Assembly: GCF_000715075.1 (NCBI RefSeq)
Contig: NC_134087.1
Span: 184,791,276-184,855,275, forward strand
Length of the DNA stretch: 64,000 nt
Source of the DNA: Nicotiana tabacum
Lineage: Eukaryota; Streptophyta; Magnoliopsida; Solanales; Solanaceae
Direction of reading: 5' to 3'
Position 1 is the first letter of the stretch. The number at the start of each line of letters is the position of its first letter. The notes under the pieces were generated by a model. That model had not been told where the DNA came from. It ran no database searches and saw nothing but the letters and a program-made list of their open reading frames with translations. The position numbers and the translations under genes are program-made. Positions 33,536 to 44,789 of this stretch are shown one piece after another.

Positions 33536-35422
33536 TTAAGGATAAGGTGGAGGTGTCCTTGGCAAAGGAGCCTTGGCTTTTGGCACAACCGGCTCCGGCA
33601 TATCAATTATGTATTCTCTAGATGGGTTCACATCATTTTGGGTTTCCACCTCGACTTCTTGAATATCAATCCTCACTTCATTGTTCATATTTTCATCAAC
33701 CACATCTTCAACTACCAAAGGGACTTCGTCATCTTGCAATTCAACATCATCATCCACAACTTGCTTTTGCTTAGAGGCATTCACATCACCGCCTCTCCCA
33801 CTTCTTGTTGTGACCGCCATAACATGATTGTTCCCACCCTTTGGGTTCACTACCGTATCACTTGGTAGAGCACCCTTCGGGCGAGTATTCAATGACTGAG
33901 AGATTTGGCCTAATTGCACCTCCAAGTTTCGGATAGAGGTGTTGTGAGAAGCTAAATGTGCATCCTAATCCGCATTCCTCTTCATCATCTGCTCGAACAT
34001 CATTTCAATTCTACCCATATCATTACCAGAAGAACTAGGACCTTGAGAAGGGAAAGGGGGTGGATTGTTCGGTTGTTGGTACACTGGGGGCCTTTGAAAG
34101 CCTTGCCCCTGGTTGCCTTGGTTTCCATTGTTGTTCCATCGGCCTTGATTGTTATTGTTGCCCCAATTGTTGTTATTTCCATTCTAATTGCCTTGGTTGT
34201 TGTTTTGATTACCCCAATTGTTGTTTTGGTTGTTGTTGTTCCAATTACCACCACCTTGTTGTTGATTGCCCCAATTTCCTTGGGGTCGCCATTGTTGGTT
34301 TGAAGATTTGCCTCTATTGCCTTGATAGTTGTTGACATATTGTACCTCTTCACTTTGATCATCATAACCATCATTTTGAAACCCATCACATGTATCATCA
34401 TATTGCTCAGAATTCCCTTGATTTTGTTGCCTCATTTGCCTTCTCTTGTTGACAAGCATACTAACACCCTCCATGGCATTCACTTGGCGAGGATTCTGAA
34501 CTTGTCGCAACTGCGCCTTAGCCAATTAGTTCATAGTAGTAGTAAGCTCAACTATCGCTTTCCCATGATCATGTAATTCCTTATGCAAATGGATAACCGT
34601 AGGGTCACCTTGAGGCACATTTGCTCTACTCTGCCATGCTGAAGAAGTGTCCGCCATTTCATCAAGTACATCACATGCCTCATCATAAGAAAGCTTCATA
34701 AAATTGCCCCCGGCCAATTGGTTAACAATGCATTGATGTGTAGTATTTATGCCCCGGTAGAAGGTTTGTTGGATCATGGCCTCGGTCATATCATTATTTG
34801 GGCACTCCTTTACCATCGTTCTATACCGCTCCCAAATCTCATGCAAAGGTTCCGTTGGCTCTTGCTTGAAGGCTAATATTTCATCTCGAAGTGCCACCAT
34901 ATGACTAGGAGAGACAAATTTGGCAATAAACTTATCCGCCAACTCATACCAAATTGTGATGGAATGGTTGGGGAGTCTCTCGAGCCAGTCTAATGCCTTC
35001 CCCCGAAGTGAGAACGGGAAAAGTCTCAATATCAGTACATCCTCGGATACATTCGTCTACTTGCTCCCCCAACATGTGTCTACGAACCCCTTGAGATGTT
35101 TGTATCCATTTTGATTCGCAGCGCTCGTGAAGTACCCACACTGCTCAAGTAAGGTCAACATCACATTGGTTATCTGAAAGTTGCCCGCCCGGATTGTGGG
35201 TGGGACAATAATACTTGCATAATCCTGGTTCGGAAGTACTCTGGGAGCCACTCTTGGAGGTGGCGGAGGAGGGTCTGGAATATTGTCATTTGGATTAGCA
35301 TTGGCATTGCGGCCTCTACGTTGTCCTTGAGGTGCAAGAGGCACCTCATCTTGCTCAAGATCATCTACTTCCTCCCTCACTATCACATTTCCAAGAGGGT
35401 TATTAGCGTTGTTTAAAGCCAT
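33536..35422 (-). pseudogene. Athila-like gag
   Basis: ATG at 35422 (MALNNANNPLGN). N-terminal acidic and Pro-rich part; then the gag capsid-like domain LFPFSLRGKALDWLERLPN, FKQEPTEPLHEIWERYRTMV and YRGINTTHQCIVNQLAGGNF; then an Asn/Gln-rich region at 34100..34350 with WGNQQ-type repeats; then HNTSIRNLEVQLGQISQSLN. In-frame stops at 35057, 34526, 34184, 33965 and 33536 all sit where Gln codons (CAG/CAA) are expected. I saw no convincing zinc knuckle. Confidence 0.88.
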
Positions 35423-35516
35423 ATTGGTACCTGAGTAGTGACACAAACAAGTAAGTAACAAAGAAGGAAAGAAGAACAATACACAAAACTAACTAAATAG
35501 ATAGCCAAAATCGTTA

Positions 35517-35542
35517 TCTCCCCGGCAACGGTGCGAAAAAGT
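35517..35542 (-). other. Primer-binding site for tRNA-Asp (Athila-like element)
   Basis: The plus-strand sequence TCTCCCCGGCAACGGTGCGA next to the LTR matches the 3' end of plant tRNA-Asp(GTC), which ends CCCCGGCAACGGCGCCA, with a few differences at the very end. It is separated from the LTR by a few bases (AAAAAGT). This is the usual Athila primer. Confidence 0.8.
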
Positions 35543-37078
35543 TGATCGCAGCCTACTCCACACTACTAAAAAGTAGGAAGAGAGGGTCGCAATAGCTTTT
35601 ACCCGATTTATAGGTCGGGATCAATTTTCACAGAGAGCTAGGAATGGAGTTGAGTATCTATTTAGGCTGGAATTGCGTATATGTTCCAGATATCACTTCT
35701 AATCATTTTTGGGTTTTCTTTATATTCTACTATTATCAAACTACAAATTACAATTGCTACTAGATTAACTACGAGTAAATTGCTACAAGTTGTATCTAAT
35801 AGTTTAAAAGGTACTAGGGTAGTGGCATTCTCCTAGGTGGCCATTTGACTGGTAATTAAACCTAAGGCACGATTGACATGATTGGGAATATGCTATAATC
35901 GTTGCATAATTTTACCCACTCTCACACCTCTCGGTAGAGAGAGTGATTTTGCCCAATTAACTTTCTCAAGACCAATAGGGTAGGCAAATTTGCTCAAACA
36001 ACTGGGGTTCAAGTCGGGCATTACTCTCTCGAGGTTTAACCCTTTAATTGGGACTATCAATTCTCTTGAGTCCATCCCAATTCCTTGTTGGGTCAATTTC
36101 GGAGACTTAGGCTCTCTTTCTTAAGAAGAACCCAAGTCAACTTAGCGCAAACTAGTGTTTGCAACCACTAATTCATAGATTAAACCATGAAATTGACCCA
36201 AATAACAAACACCCATAGTCAATCTAACCTTAAATCACAACACCCATCAATTATCCTCACTAGGGTTGAACCACAACCCTAGCTAATGGGTCTAGCTACT
36301 CATGCTTGAAGAGAAAAACAGAGAAATAGATGAAGATAAAGACATATTAATTAATTGCTAAGGTAAATACAAAGATTCAATGATAAAAACTAAGTAAAAA
36401 TTCCCTAAATGGATAAGAAAAGTCTTCTCACAACCGCAGCTAACGTCTGATAATATTTGATACCCTAAAATGGAAAAAGGTTCTATTTATACTAAGCTAG
36501 AAAAATTGGATAAAAATGCCCCTGCGGGGTCAGTGCAGACCGCACAAAATGGTGTGCGGCTGCACTAGGCTCTTGACTCTGCAAATTCAACTCTCTGAAC
36601 CCAGTCTCCACGGACCACACAGAATCGACTGCGACCGCGGAGGCATCTGGTGCGGTCCGCACAAACATGACCGTGGACCGCATAGTTTGAGCTTTAGATC
36701 TTGGCATCTCTCTGAACTTTGGTTTTGTGGACCGCACAAACTGGTAGTGCGGTCGTGGTGTCTTCAGTGCGGGTCGCACAATATCTACTGCGGTCACACT
36801 ACTTTAATGCTTGAAAAACAACTCCCTGAATCTCCCTAGTGCGGACCGCACAAAGTGTAGTGCGGCCGCACTAGGCCTGTTTCTCCTGCGTTTTGTCTTG
36901 TCTTTGGTACTTGTACCGGTTTCACTCCTTTTGAGCTGATCTTTGACATCTCGTCCCTTTATTGATCAAACCTGCAATCAAGAACAACTTATGAGCCTTT
37001 TGGGACTATTTTGTATGAATTTATAATCAAAGCGTAAGCAAGAAGAAGCATGAAATGCGTCAAAACCCCTAGTCATCA
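35543..37078 (-). repeat. 5' LTR of the Athila-like element
   Basis: 1536 bp, paired with 23176..24685 and a few dozen bases longer through small indels in the CpG-palindrome block (36530..36870). TG ... CA ends and GAGTC flanks. Confidence 0.95.
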
Positions 37079-37083
37079 GAGTC

Positions 37084-39416
37084 CCATGGAATGAGAATGG
37101 GACTGAGTAGAGAGATCTCCTCTGGGAGAAAGAATGGAAGATTCAGAGTGTGAGGGGTTGGGATCTATGGGTTTGCTCGAGGTGGGAGGTTCCAGTGGCT
37201 TTGCATGGCTTGAAGGAGGTTGACATTCATAGATGGTGCAAGAAGCTGGAGCACATTATTGATCCAGGTTTGTGTCATAAAGTTGCTCATGGCTAACCTC
37301 ACCCCCTCCGATATAAGTTGGTCCAGGTAGGGGGTGTTTTTGATCACTATGACTATGTCCTAACCATTGATCTCCATATTGAAGGAGATCGCATGACCCA
37401 TTAAGCCTGCTTCCATCCAACTGAGGGGTTGGTAGTTTGGAGGTAGTGGTAGAGAGGTGTAGTAGACTGTTGGATTTGGAAGTTGAGGTGGAAGGGGAGG
37501 TAGGTTGTTCATAGTTGGACGAGGGGATTGACGGAGAACTTGGATGAGTCTGTTTCTCCTTCTCAATGAGTGTGAAATTCTTGGCATATTGAGACTGTTT
37601 GGGACTAGAATGGGAGTTTATACTACTTGCACACTTGATAGGAAGTGAGGCACTTGATAGCTTTATAGGTTTAGGATCTATGTGCATGGGAAAGGGATGG
37701 GGAAGCGTAACAAATTCATCTGAAGATTTAGTAGAGGCCACATTTATTAGGGTAGTGTCCATTTGTTCAATAACTACTAAGGGAGTGGACAAGTGTTGTG
37801 GTATTGCCATCTTGTTGGATGTTGTATCACCCAATGAGAATGATTGAGTGGTGGAGTGGTGTAGGAGAGCCTTGTTAATTGGTTGATTTTGTGTATGAAT
37901 TGTATTAGACGATTGATCTTTGATAAGATTACTGCCTACTAGGGGATTTTGCTAATTGTAGGCCTAGCTAATGATTGGGGCGTGAAGAAGGGAGGTATAT
38001 CAGCTCCTTCCACGTGTAAGATAGATGGGTCAGTAGGGCACAACTTACCTTCCATGCATTGGTCATATTTCTCATCCAAAACCATTTGATCTTGGTTACT
38101 GGTGGAATCTGTGGACGTTAAAGATAATGAGTGGAATTTGTTGTTAATGGGAATGTGGTTATCTTTACTATTAGCAGATAAAGGGCTGTTAATACCTTTG
38201 AAGTTTAAGGATTTATCATAAGAATCTTTTTCTACAAACTTTAATTTCTGATTTTGAAGGAACCTACCTGTGTCTGCATAGAAGATCTTAACATTAATAC
38301 CTGGTGTATCTGATTCATTAATAGCATTTAGTTTAGAACGTATGCCTCTGCTTTTGGGCCTGCTGAACGAAACTGTCTTCCAGCTTTCATTGCTTGAATC
38401 TTGATGGTTCTTCTAGGGACTCTGTGATTCCATTCCTTTTGGAACTGTTGATGACTTGGAGTGAGGACAGTATAGGCTGATATGACCAAGTCTACCACAT
38501 TTTTTGCAGAGAAAATTCTCTCATTCGTAATGGATGGACTGTTTGTGTGACCCAATGAATATAAAGGATTTGATTGGTTGTTCCATGGGGATTTCCACAC
38601 ATAATCTAGCATAGCTTCCACGTAGGGTAGCTGATGTGCATGCATCAACTTTTAGCAATTTTCTAATGGTGTTCCCAATTTTTCTAAGGATCACACCGTC
38701 GTAAAACTCAGTCGGAAGGTGGGGGAGACGAACCCATATAGCAGTATTAAGGGGCTTTGCAGCTGATGCCACAAAGTTTGGCGCCCACCTTTGGACTGAG
38801 AGAAAATGTCAATTGATGAACCAAGGACCTTGGTGCAGGACTTTAGTTAGGTTTTCTTCGTTTGTGAATTTAGCAACGTAGTAATCTGCACCCAGATAGA
38901 TTAATGGGAAGTTCTCAGATATCCTCCATTGTTCTTAGTACCCTCTTCCTTAGGTAGTGGTGCATAATTTGCTTCCCTAAGAGCTTTATGATTATCGAGT
39001 GTTTCCAAGGATCATAAATACGCTGCAAATCCTCAGTTGATAGGTTAACTTTATAGCTTTCATTTATAGAATCCATATCACTCAGAGAGTTTTCCTTGGT
39101 GTAATTCATAGGTTCTGAGGACTGATTTATTGGGTTTTCAAGGAGGAAAGGAGTGGTGTGTATAGTAGAGTCGTTGAGTAGTTTATCTTTAAAGGAGGGG
39201 GGTTTTTGAAGATTGGGTAGACTGACGTCCCTTGGACCATTATTGATGACTTTAGTTGCTGCAGGATCTAGTGGTTTTGGGGGGATATTGAAGGTGGTTT
39301 GTGGAGAACTGATAGGTGAATCAAGAGTATTGAGAAAAACCTGATGGAAGGATATTGTTGATGAATGGGTGAGTCTTTTTAGAGTTCTTGTCAACAATAT
39401 AAAAATGATTATATAG
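37084..39416 (-). pseudogene. LINE ORF1, DUF4283-like and zinc-knuckle parts
   Basis: Minus strand. 38915..39397 is the start of ORF1, ending in DPWKHSIIIKLLGKQIMHHY and then a stop. A frame change leads to AIWVRLPHLPTEFYDGVILR, RLCVEIPMEQP and FIFIGSHKQSIHYE (38521..38772), the DUF4283-type region. It is followed in another frame by a CCHC knuckle CKKCGRLGHISLYC (about 38470..38515). 37256..37834 is a long Ser/Thr/Pro-rich tail. ORF1 products bind the LINE RNA. At least three frame breaks. It continues at 22780..23170 across the Athila-like insertion. Confidence 0.8.
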
Positions 39417-39696
39417 CGAACATATAAAGATTCTTGGGCATTCTAATTAGTTCAATTCTATAATATAATAATATTTCGTAATGAGTGAGCGTCGAGTCAG
39501 CTTTAATTTTGGCCTTCTTAAGAATTTGTGATGCGGCAAATTTAACACACAATGACCTTGAAATCAAAGGGTCACTATCTCCAATTTCACCTTCAATGCA
39601 AGCATGTCCACCACAAAAAGTCCGTATATATAGTAAATTGCCTTTGCAGTAGCCTATGTTTCAATCTTCCTCTTTACACATAAAATTACACGACTG
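39417..39696. repeat. Copy A of the duplication, middle part
   Basis: Matches copy B at 52430..52830 (shared AATGAGTGAGCGTCGAGTCA and TTGTGATGCGGCAAAT). Copy B has an extra AT-rich stretch near 52600..52740. No gene seen. Confidence 0.8.
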
Positions 39697-40334
39697 TGTT
39701 TATCCTAAAAATGGATAAAAATTGAATTTGTATGTGATTTTAAGGATACGTAATTTTACTTGGCATAAACTGATAAAATATGTAAATTGATACTGAAATT
39801 GATTGCAAATAGAAATAAAAGCAAACCAAAACAAACGTATAGCTTTGACCCTCGATCTAGGTTGCCCTCGAACCAAACGAATATTCTACTGAAAATTATG
39901 AACAGAGCAATAGAGTATAGAAAGCTTAAGAGAAATGTAGTATATTGCTTTGTATTGCGTGAATATCATGTCTTTTACAAATGATCGGACCCCCTTTATA
40001 TAGTAGGAGAGTCCTACCTTTGATACAATTCTAAATACAGTAAGAAATCCCATGATTAGCTAATTAATCGGTCTTTTCATGATACGTGCCGAGATTTCCA
40101 CCGTGATCCTCGCCCGATTGCTGATACTTTGGCTTTCCGTTATTTGGCTCGGTAAACTTCCTTCGATCTTGCTCGATCTCTGTCCTGCCTAGTCTCAATC
40201 TTGGCCGACCTCGATCTCGATCGGTCTTTGGGTCTCGAGCTCGACAATCTAACTTTATATCATGGTCCGATATAACATGGGATCGAACCTTGGCTAGCCT
40301 CATTCTAGGACAAGCACGATTTTGACCGTATACA
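39697..40334 (+). mobile_element. Solo LTR
   Basis: 638 bp, TGTTTATCC ... GTATACA, flanked by a perfect GACTG duplication (39692..39696 and 40335..40339). Copy B at about 52820..52850 lacks the insertion. A TATA box CTTTATATAG near 39993 points to plus-strand orientation. The second half has CTCGATC-rich sequence common in plant LTRs. I see no internal coding sequence, so two LTRs probably recombined. Confidence 0.85.
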
Positions 40335-40339
40335 GACTG

Positions 40340-40689
40340 GATATATAATTCCGTTCAATTTCAAAGCAGCTTATTTTCTGTTGAGAGTGAGTTTAATTGA
40401 ACATATTATTTTCGGCATATATATACACTATAAATATACATATGACTCTTTTTCAAGTTCAAAATCTTGAATCCACTTACGTTTGATGAAAGGATTAGCA
40501 GTTAGATAAGCAAACTTAGTTGGACAAACACGATAGGCTTAATTCCAAGATTTTAAGGGCATAACTTTTCATCAATTCGAGATTGTAAGAGTAATTTGAA
40601 AAGAAATTATGTCACACAAAGAATGTAATAGCTATGCGTTGATACATACATTTGCAGTTCTCACATTGTAAATAATATTGAGAAAATCT
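40340..40689. repeat. Copy A of the duplication, continued
   Basis: Matches copy B at 52845..53180 (shared CAGCTTATTTTCTGTTGAGA, GACAAACACGATAGGCT, CACATTGTAAATAATA-like). No gene seen. Confidence 0.75.
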
Positions 40690-41478
40690 GGGTGTGTTTT
40701 CTTGGAAAATAAGTAGTAATCTTATTTATTTTTCGGTGTTTGGTACGCAAAGTAAGAAAAATGACTTCTCAAGAGTATTCATAAACAGTTTAGATATAAT
40801 AAACATGAAGCCATAAACTTTCAAACCAATAACCTTTTGAACCCACAAATTTCATAAACTTTCGAATCGCTTAACTTTAGAAACTGCAGAATTTTAAACC
40901 CATAAACTTTATAATTTCTAACCCGTAAACTTCCAAACACAAAAACCTCCGAACTCATAACTTTATAACTTGTAAAATTTTGAACATTTAAACTGATAAA
41001 TAAAAAAATTAAAACTCAAAAATATATTTAGAAAATATTTTTTTTTCCGCGGGAGGAGGGAGGGCAGAAAAACGAAAAAACAGAAAAATTACTAAAACAA
41101 AAAAAAACTGTGCGGGGTAAGGGGTGGGCGGTGCTATTAAACGAAAAAACAAAAATTTAAAATTACAAAATAAATAAGGTAAAAAAAAAATTTACGGGAG
41201 GGGGGTGGGGTGGGGTGGGGTGAAGGGATAGTAGGGTGGGTGATAACGAAAAAATTGAAATTTGAACAAAAATAACCTTTTTTGGAGAGTGGGGTGGGGT
41301 GGTGAGGGTGGGAAGGTTGAGAAGGAGTTTTGGAAAATGTTTTCCCTTCTCTTGATACGGAAAATATTTTCTTCTAATTGGAGGAAAATGAGTTCATAAG
41401 AAAAATAATTTCCAAAATATTTAAGTCAACCAAACATGAGAAAATTAAAAAATATTTCTGTTCATACCAAACACACCC
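40690..41478. mobile_element. TIR transposon without coding capacity (GGGTGTGTTT ends)
   Basis: The left end GGGTGTGTTTTCTTGG and the right end CATACCAAACACACCC are inverted, flanked by TCT on both sides (40687..40689 and 41479..41481). Copy B resumes homology at the right flank (CTATCTTGCAATTTG). Inside is A- and G-rich sequence with a G-run block at 41201..41220. Family uncertain. Confidence 0.6.
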
Positions 41479-41868
41479 TCTATCTTGCAATTTGATGGGG
41501 CCCTTAATCCAGTCCAACCAAAATAGCAATCTTTATTTTATTGTTTTGCTTATTTTGGTGCACAAAGCATCCTCGGACAAACTCCACTAAAAGAAATAAA
41601 CTTTAGAAGTCGTATATGCCCAAAAAAGATTCACGAATCTGATAAGAAACTGGCTACTTATTCTCTTTCGACGGCAAAACTCATTATTTATTTGCATCAT
41701 AAAAAAAGATCCAATAATATTAGCACTTCCATTGGCGACTATAGATTAGTTATTATTCCTCTGCAAAAGTATTTAGTTGTAGTTTAATCTGATGTCATGG
41801 ATGACTATATCACTAGCATTAACTTTGAATTGCAAGAGAACCAACTTGATGAATAAGGCAATATATGC
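41479..41868. repeat. Copy A of the duplication, right end
   Basis: Matches copy B at 60826..60901 plus 61726..62028 (shared GCATCCTCGGACAAACT, AGAAGTCGTATAT, GATGTCATGGATGAC). Homology fades after GGCAATAT at about 41868 / 62028. No gene seen. Confidence 0.8.
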
Positions 41869-42241
41869 TATCACCTCTAGGTTAGAACATAGAAGTATCA
41901 ATTTTTTGAAAGTTGTGGGGATCTATCATAAATAAAGTTATCACCTCTATCCTTATTTGAACATTAAATGAATTTTGAGCAATATTTTAAAGGGAATTTT
42001 TCATAAAGCACCATCTTTTAAGTCTAATTAGTCATTTATAGACTCTTTGTTATATTACGTGTTATAGATACCTTTTATATTTTTATACAATGTATTTTAT
42101 GTATTTAAGCTGTTGTATTCATTAATACAACCAAAAAAATAGGCGTAAAATCTGGAATTCCAGCTAAGTTTGACATGTATTTAGCTGTATTCAAGCGGCA
42201 TTAACGTTAAATACAGAAGGTTAAACTGGTTAAAAATGGAA

Positions 42242-42429
42242 GAAAATCAAATCACATGATATTCTCCTAATTTAACTCCACGAACTAAGGAAATCAAATC
42301 ACATGATATTCTCCTAATTTAACTCCACGAACTAAGGAAATCAAATCACATGATATTCTCCTAATTTAACTCCACGAACTAAGGAAATCAAATCACATGA
42401 TATTCTCCTAATTTAACTCAACGAACTAA
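42242..42429. repeat. Tandem repeat, 4 x 47 bp
   Basis: Unit starts GGAAATCAAATCACATGATA and ends CACGAACTAA. Four almost identical copies, so the expansion is recent. Lies inside the MULE-like element. Confidence 0.95.
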
Positions 42430-42746
42430 AACGATCTCTCATTAATCTGTATTTGAAAGATACACAATAAAGATTATAGCTGAATAAAGAGAAATACATT
42501 AATACAGTTGAGTAGAACTGTATACAGTTGAATACAACAAAATACAACTTAATTCATCTGAATAAAACACTTGAATACAACAAAATACAACTGAATACAG
42601 CTGAATAAAACTCTTGAATGCAACAAAATACAACTAACTTCTGCTGAATAAAATAGTTAAATACAACTGATTAAAACTGAATACAAGAGAATACGCATAA
42701 CTTTTTAATACATCTAAAATATATAAATTAATGCTACTGAATACAT

Positions 42747-43055
42747 GTGAATACAGCTGAAATATACATTCGAATACAACTGAATATAAATAGGCGATTT
42801 GGGCGATCTAGAGAGAGAAGCAGCCTGATGGCTTCGCCGGCCGGCGGCCAGCCATTAATTCCGGCTGGTCAGCCCCTTAACACATCTGCCCAACCTCCTA
42901 CAACAACTACAAACAATCCCCAGCCCTCAAATCCCACAAACGAAGCCATGAATTACGCAAAAGCTGTGAACCCTACTTCAACGACCACTGCCAAGCAGAA
43001 TCGAGCCGCTACAGTTGAACCAATTGCTCTTTGTCTATCAAAATCAACGAATTAA
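42747..43055 (+). pseudogene. Captured coding-like fragment in the MULE-like element
   Basis: 102 codons open; the second Met (42829) starts MASPAGGQPLIPAGQPL, followed by a Thr/Asn/Pro-rich stretch and NEAMNYAKAVNPT. The fragment is much richer in GC than its surroundings and is preceded by a 5'-UTR-like segment with GAGAGAGAAGC. It resembles the N-terminus of a LINE ORF1 or of an unknown host gene. I cannot name the source. Confidence 0.4.
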
Positions 43056-43405
43056 ACTTACCCTAGGCGATTGTAATGGAGTGATAATGGAGGAGAACTA
43101 GAGAATTTGGGTGGGAGGAGAGGTATGAATCGTGGGTTGAGGGAGAAAGAGTAAAGTGTATGCAAAAAGAGAGAGAACGTGGTTAGTCAAATTTACTGTG
43201 ATTATGTGAGAGAAAAGACTAAAAATGAGAGAGAAAAATATTATTTAGCATATATGGTACCTTAAATGTAGGATGTTACTATAATTAGATAGTTGGCTAT
43301 AAAGTATAAAAGGTATCTATAGGATGTAATATTTTAAAATGGTATTTATTTAAAATAAATAGGGTACTAAGGTTTTCTATAGGGTGTAAAAATTCCTATT
43401 TTAAA

Positions 43406-44495
43406 AGGCTTTTCTGGGCTCGTCCCTGGTGGGAGCACTTTCAAAACGCCTTAGGACTCACGTGAGAGGCTTAGTCATGTGAGGCTTACGTCCAAAACGT
43501 CTGATTATGTGTCCTAAATACATGTAACGTTCAACACTCGGGGCTCGTCTAACAATTCTTACACAAATCATGTGTCGAATTTCCTAATTAGCATCGTTGA
43601 TCCTCAAAATTCTTTAACAAATGAATGATAAAAGTTCTATATGAAGATTGAGAATAACTCAAATAACGAGCCTCATTATTGCAAATTTAATAATTAAGAA
43701 TATCGTGAGGTTGAATATGATTTGAACATTTGTTTTGAAAATAAATAGCCAAAACTTATATTCTCACTTGTTATTGGCCATGTAAGGTTCACACGACTCT
43801 CAAAATTACAAACTTTCATTATTTTGATATTTGAAAGTAATCTTTTATTTATTCATGAAGGAGTAATATTTTTACGTTATAGTATTAATAAAGTGTATTG
43901 ATTATTTATTTTTAGGGAGGTAAAATGTAGTTTGATAATATATTTTTAAGAACATATCATTTTTTGAAAGTTGAGATGTTATAATTGATTTGATCCTATA
44001 ATAACTTTAATATTATTCAATTATTTATACTTTTAAGAAAATATGTTGGATATTTGTTTTTGAATTTCTTTAATTTTTTAAAATAATTTTATTGTACTTT
44101 TTATAATTTTCTTGTTATTATGTTATTTTATTTATTTAAAAAATTAAAAAAAAATTAAAGATCTAGGGGCTTAACGCTCCGCCTCACGCTCCCATCCTTT
44201 AAAACACTTATTTTGAGTATGGAGACTCATGACGGATATTTCAATTTCCAGCAATTCATTTTGATCGATAGTACATTGGTATCAAATATCAATTGGAGTT
44301 GAACTGATCAAATGTTGAGGTCAACTTTGCTCCAGGGCAATTGGTCGTCATTGCTGAAATATTGGTTAAAATCTTTTAGTTAAAGATTTCTTGTTTGAAC
44401 TATAAAACCGTACGGAGAATAAATTTGCTTAAAAGTCAAAACATGATCTAGTTACTTTGTTTCGAGGACCACAAACTAGCTCGTTCTAAAAGGTG
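43406..44495. other. Unassigned AT-rich region
   Basis: No gene seen. Its left part (43420..43560) has GGGCTCGTCC and GCCTTAGGACTCACG words, and its right part (44160..44210) has GGGGCTTAACGCTCCGCCTCACG, roughly inverted to the left part, so 43410..44210 may be a decayed TIR element. Confidence 0.35.
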
Positions 44496-44500
44496 GTTAT

Positions 44501-44789
44501 TGTTACGATAAAAATCAAAATATGGTGGATGTCTACTCTTCCTCCATGATCTTTCTCTCAAATGGTTAATGACATATTCAATGACATATTTTCTATGTTC
44601 AATGACATATTTCATGACATATTTTCTTCACTTTTCATGCCTATATAAAGGCCTTGTAATAGATAGGAAAATACACACAATTGAAGAAGAAAATTTCTTC
44701 ATTTCTTTCTATCTCTTTCTTGTTCATGTTTTACTAAATTGTCTTTATTTCTTGTTCATGTTTTACTAAATTGCTTTTATTTCATAACA
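44501..44789 (+). repeat. 5' LTR of the first copia element
   Basis: 289 bp. TATA box CTATATAAAGG near 44641. Contains an internal direct repeat TTCTTGTTCATGTTTTACTA, twice in succession. Confidence 0.92.

Larger units (their letters stand above)
23176..37078 (-). mobile_element. Athila-type Ty3/gypsy LTR retrotransposon, complete but inactive
   Basis: Bounded by LTRs 23176..24685 and 35543..37078, both TGATCG ... ATCA, with a perfect 5-bp target duplication GAGTC (23171..23175 and 37079..37083). Minus-strand order: primer site for tRNA-Asp, gag, protease, RT with FMDD active site, RNase H, integrase, then an ORF with a plant-transposon domain in the env-like position. The FMDD motif, the tRNA-Asp primer site and the GGISKRDEMPL integrase segment mark the Athila lineage. 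Many in-frame stops, most explained by C-to-T changes. The first ~235 aligned LTR bases differ at about 8 sites. It inserted into ORF1 of the LINE. Confidence 0.95.
18860..39416 (-). mobile_element. L1-type LINE, decayed, split by the Athila-like element
   Basis: Minus strand. ORF1 pieces lie at 37084..39416 and 22780..23170; ORF2 lies at 18860..22779 and carries endonuclease, RT, a zinc-binding segment and RNase H. Without the Athila-like insertion it spans about 6.6 kb. Copy B at 52420..52450 keeps the empty site (TAGTACCCCCGAACATGTAAAG). Here the LINE sits between CTCGAAC (18853..18859) and GCGAACATATAAAG (from 39411), a short CGAAC repeat. Both ends look clipped: the RNase H ends abruptly and there is no poly(A) tail, while ORF1 starts without its expected N-terminus. 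Confidence 0.88.
41992..43396. mobile_element. Non-autonomous Mutator-like element (Pack-MULE-like)
   Basis: Flanked by a 9-bp duplication TATTTTAAA (41983..41991 and 43397..43405). The terminal inverted sequences share GGAATTTTT at the tips and a longer match further in (ATAGATACCTTTTATA on both arms). It contains four 47-bp tandem repeats (42242..42429), a stretch of ATACAACTGAATACA-type words, and a GC-richer coding-like fragment (42829..43055) that looks captured. No transposase. Confidence 0.75.

Noticed and set aside
33956..34335. Val/Ile- and Cys-rich plus-strand open frames
   Set aside because: Artefacts of the Asn/Gln-rich gag repeat read in reverse; no signal peptide or gene context.
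43406..44495. Host gene between the MULE-like and copia elements
   Set aside because: No open frame of useful length, no splice-consistent exons, AT-rich with scattered repeat-like words.
44569..44769. 66-codon hydrophobic open frame
   Set aside because: Lies inside the copia LTR and is made of its ATGACATATTTT repeats.
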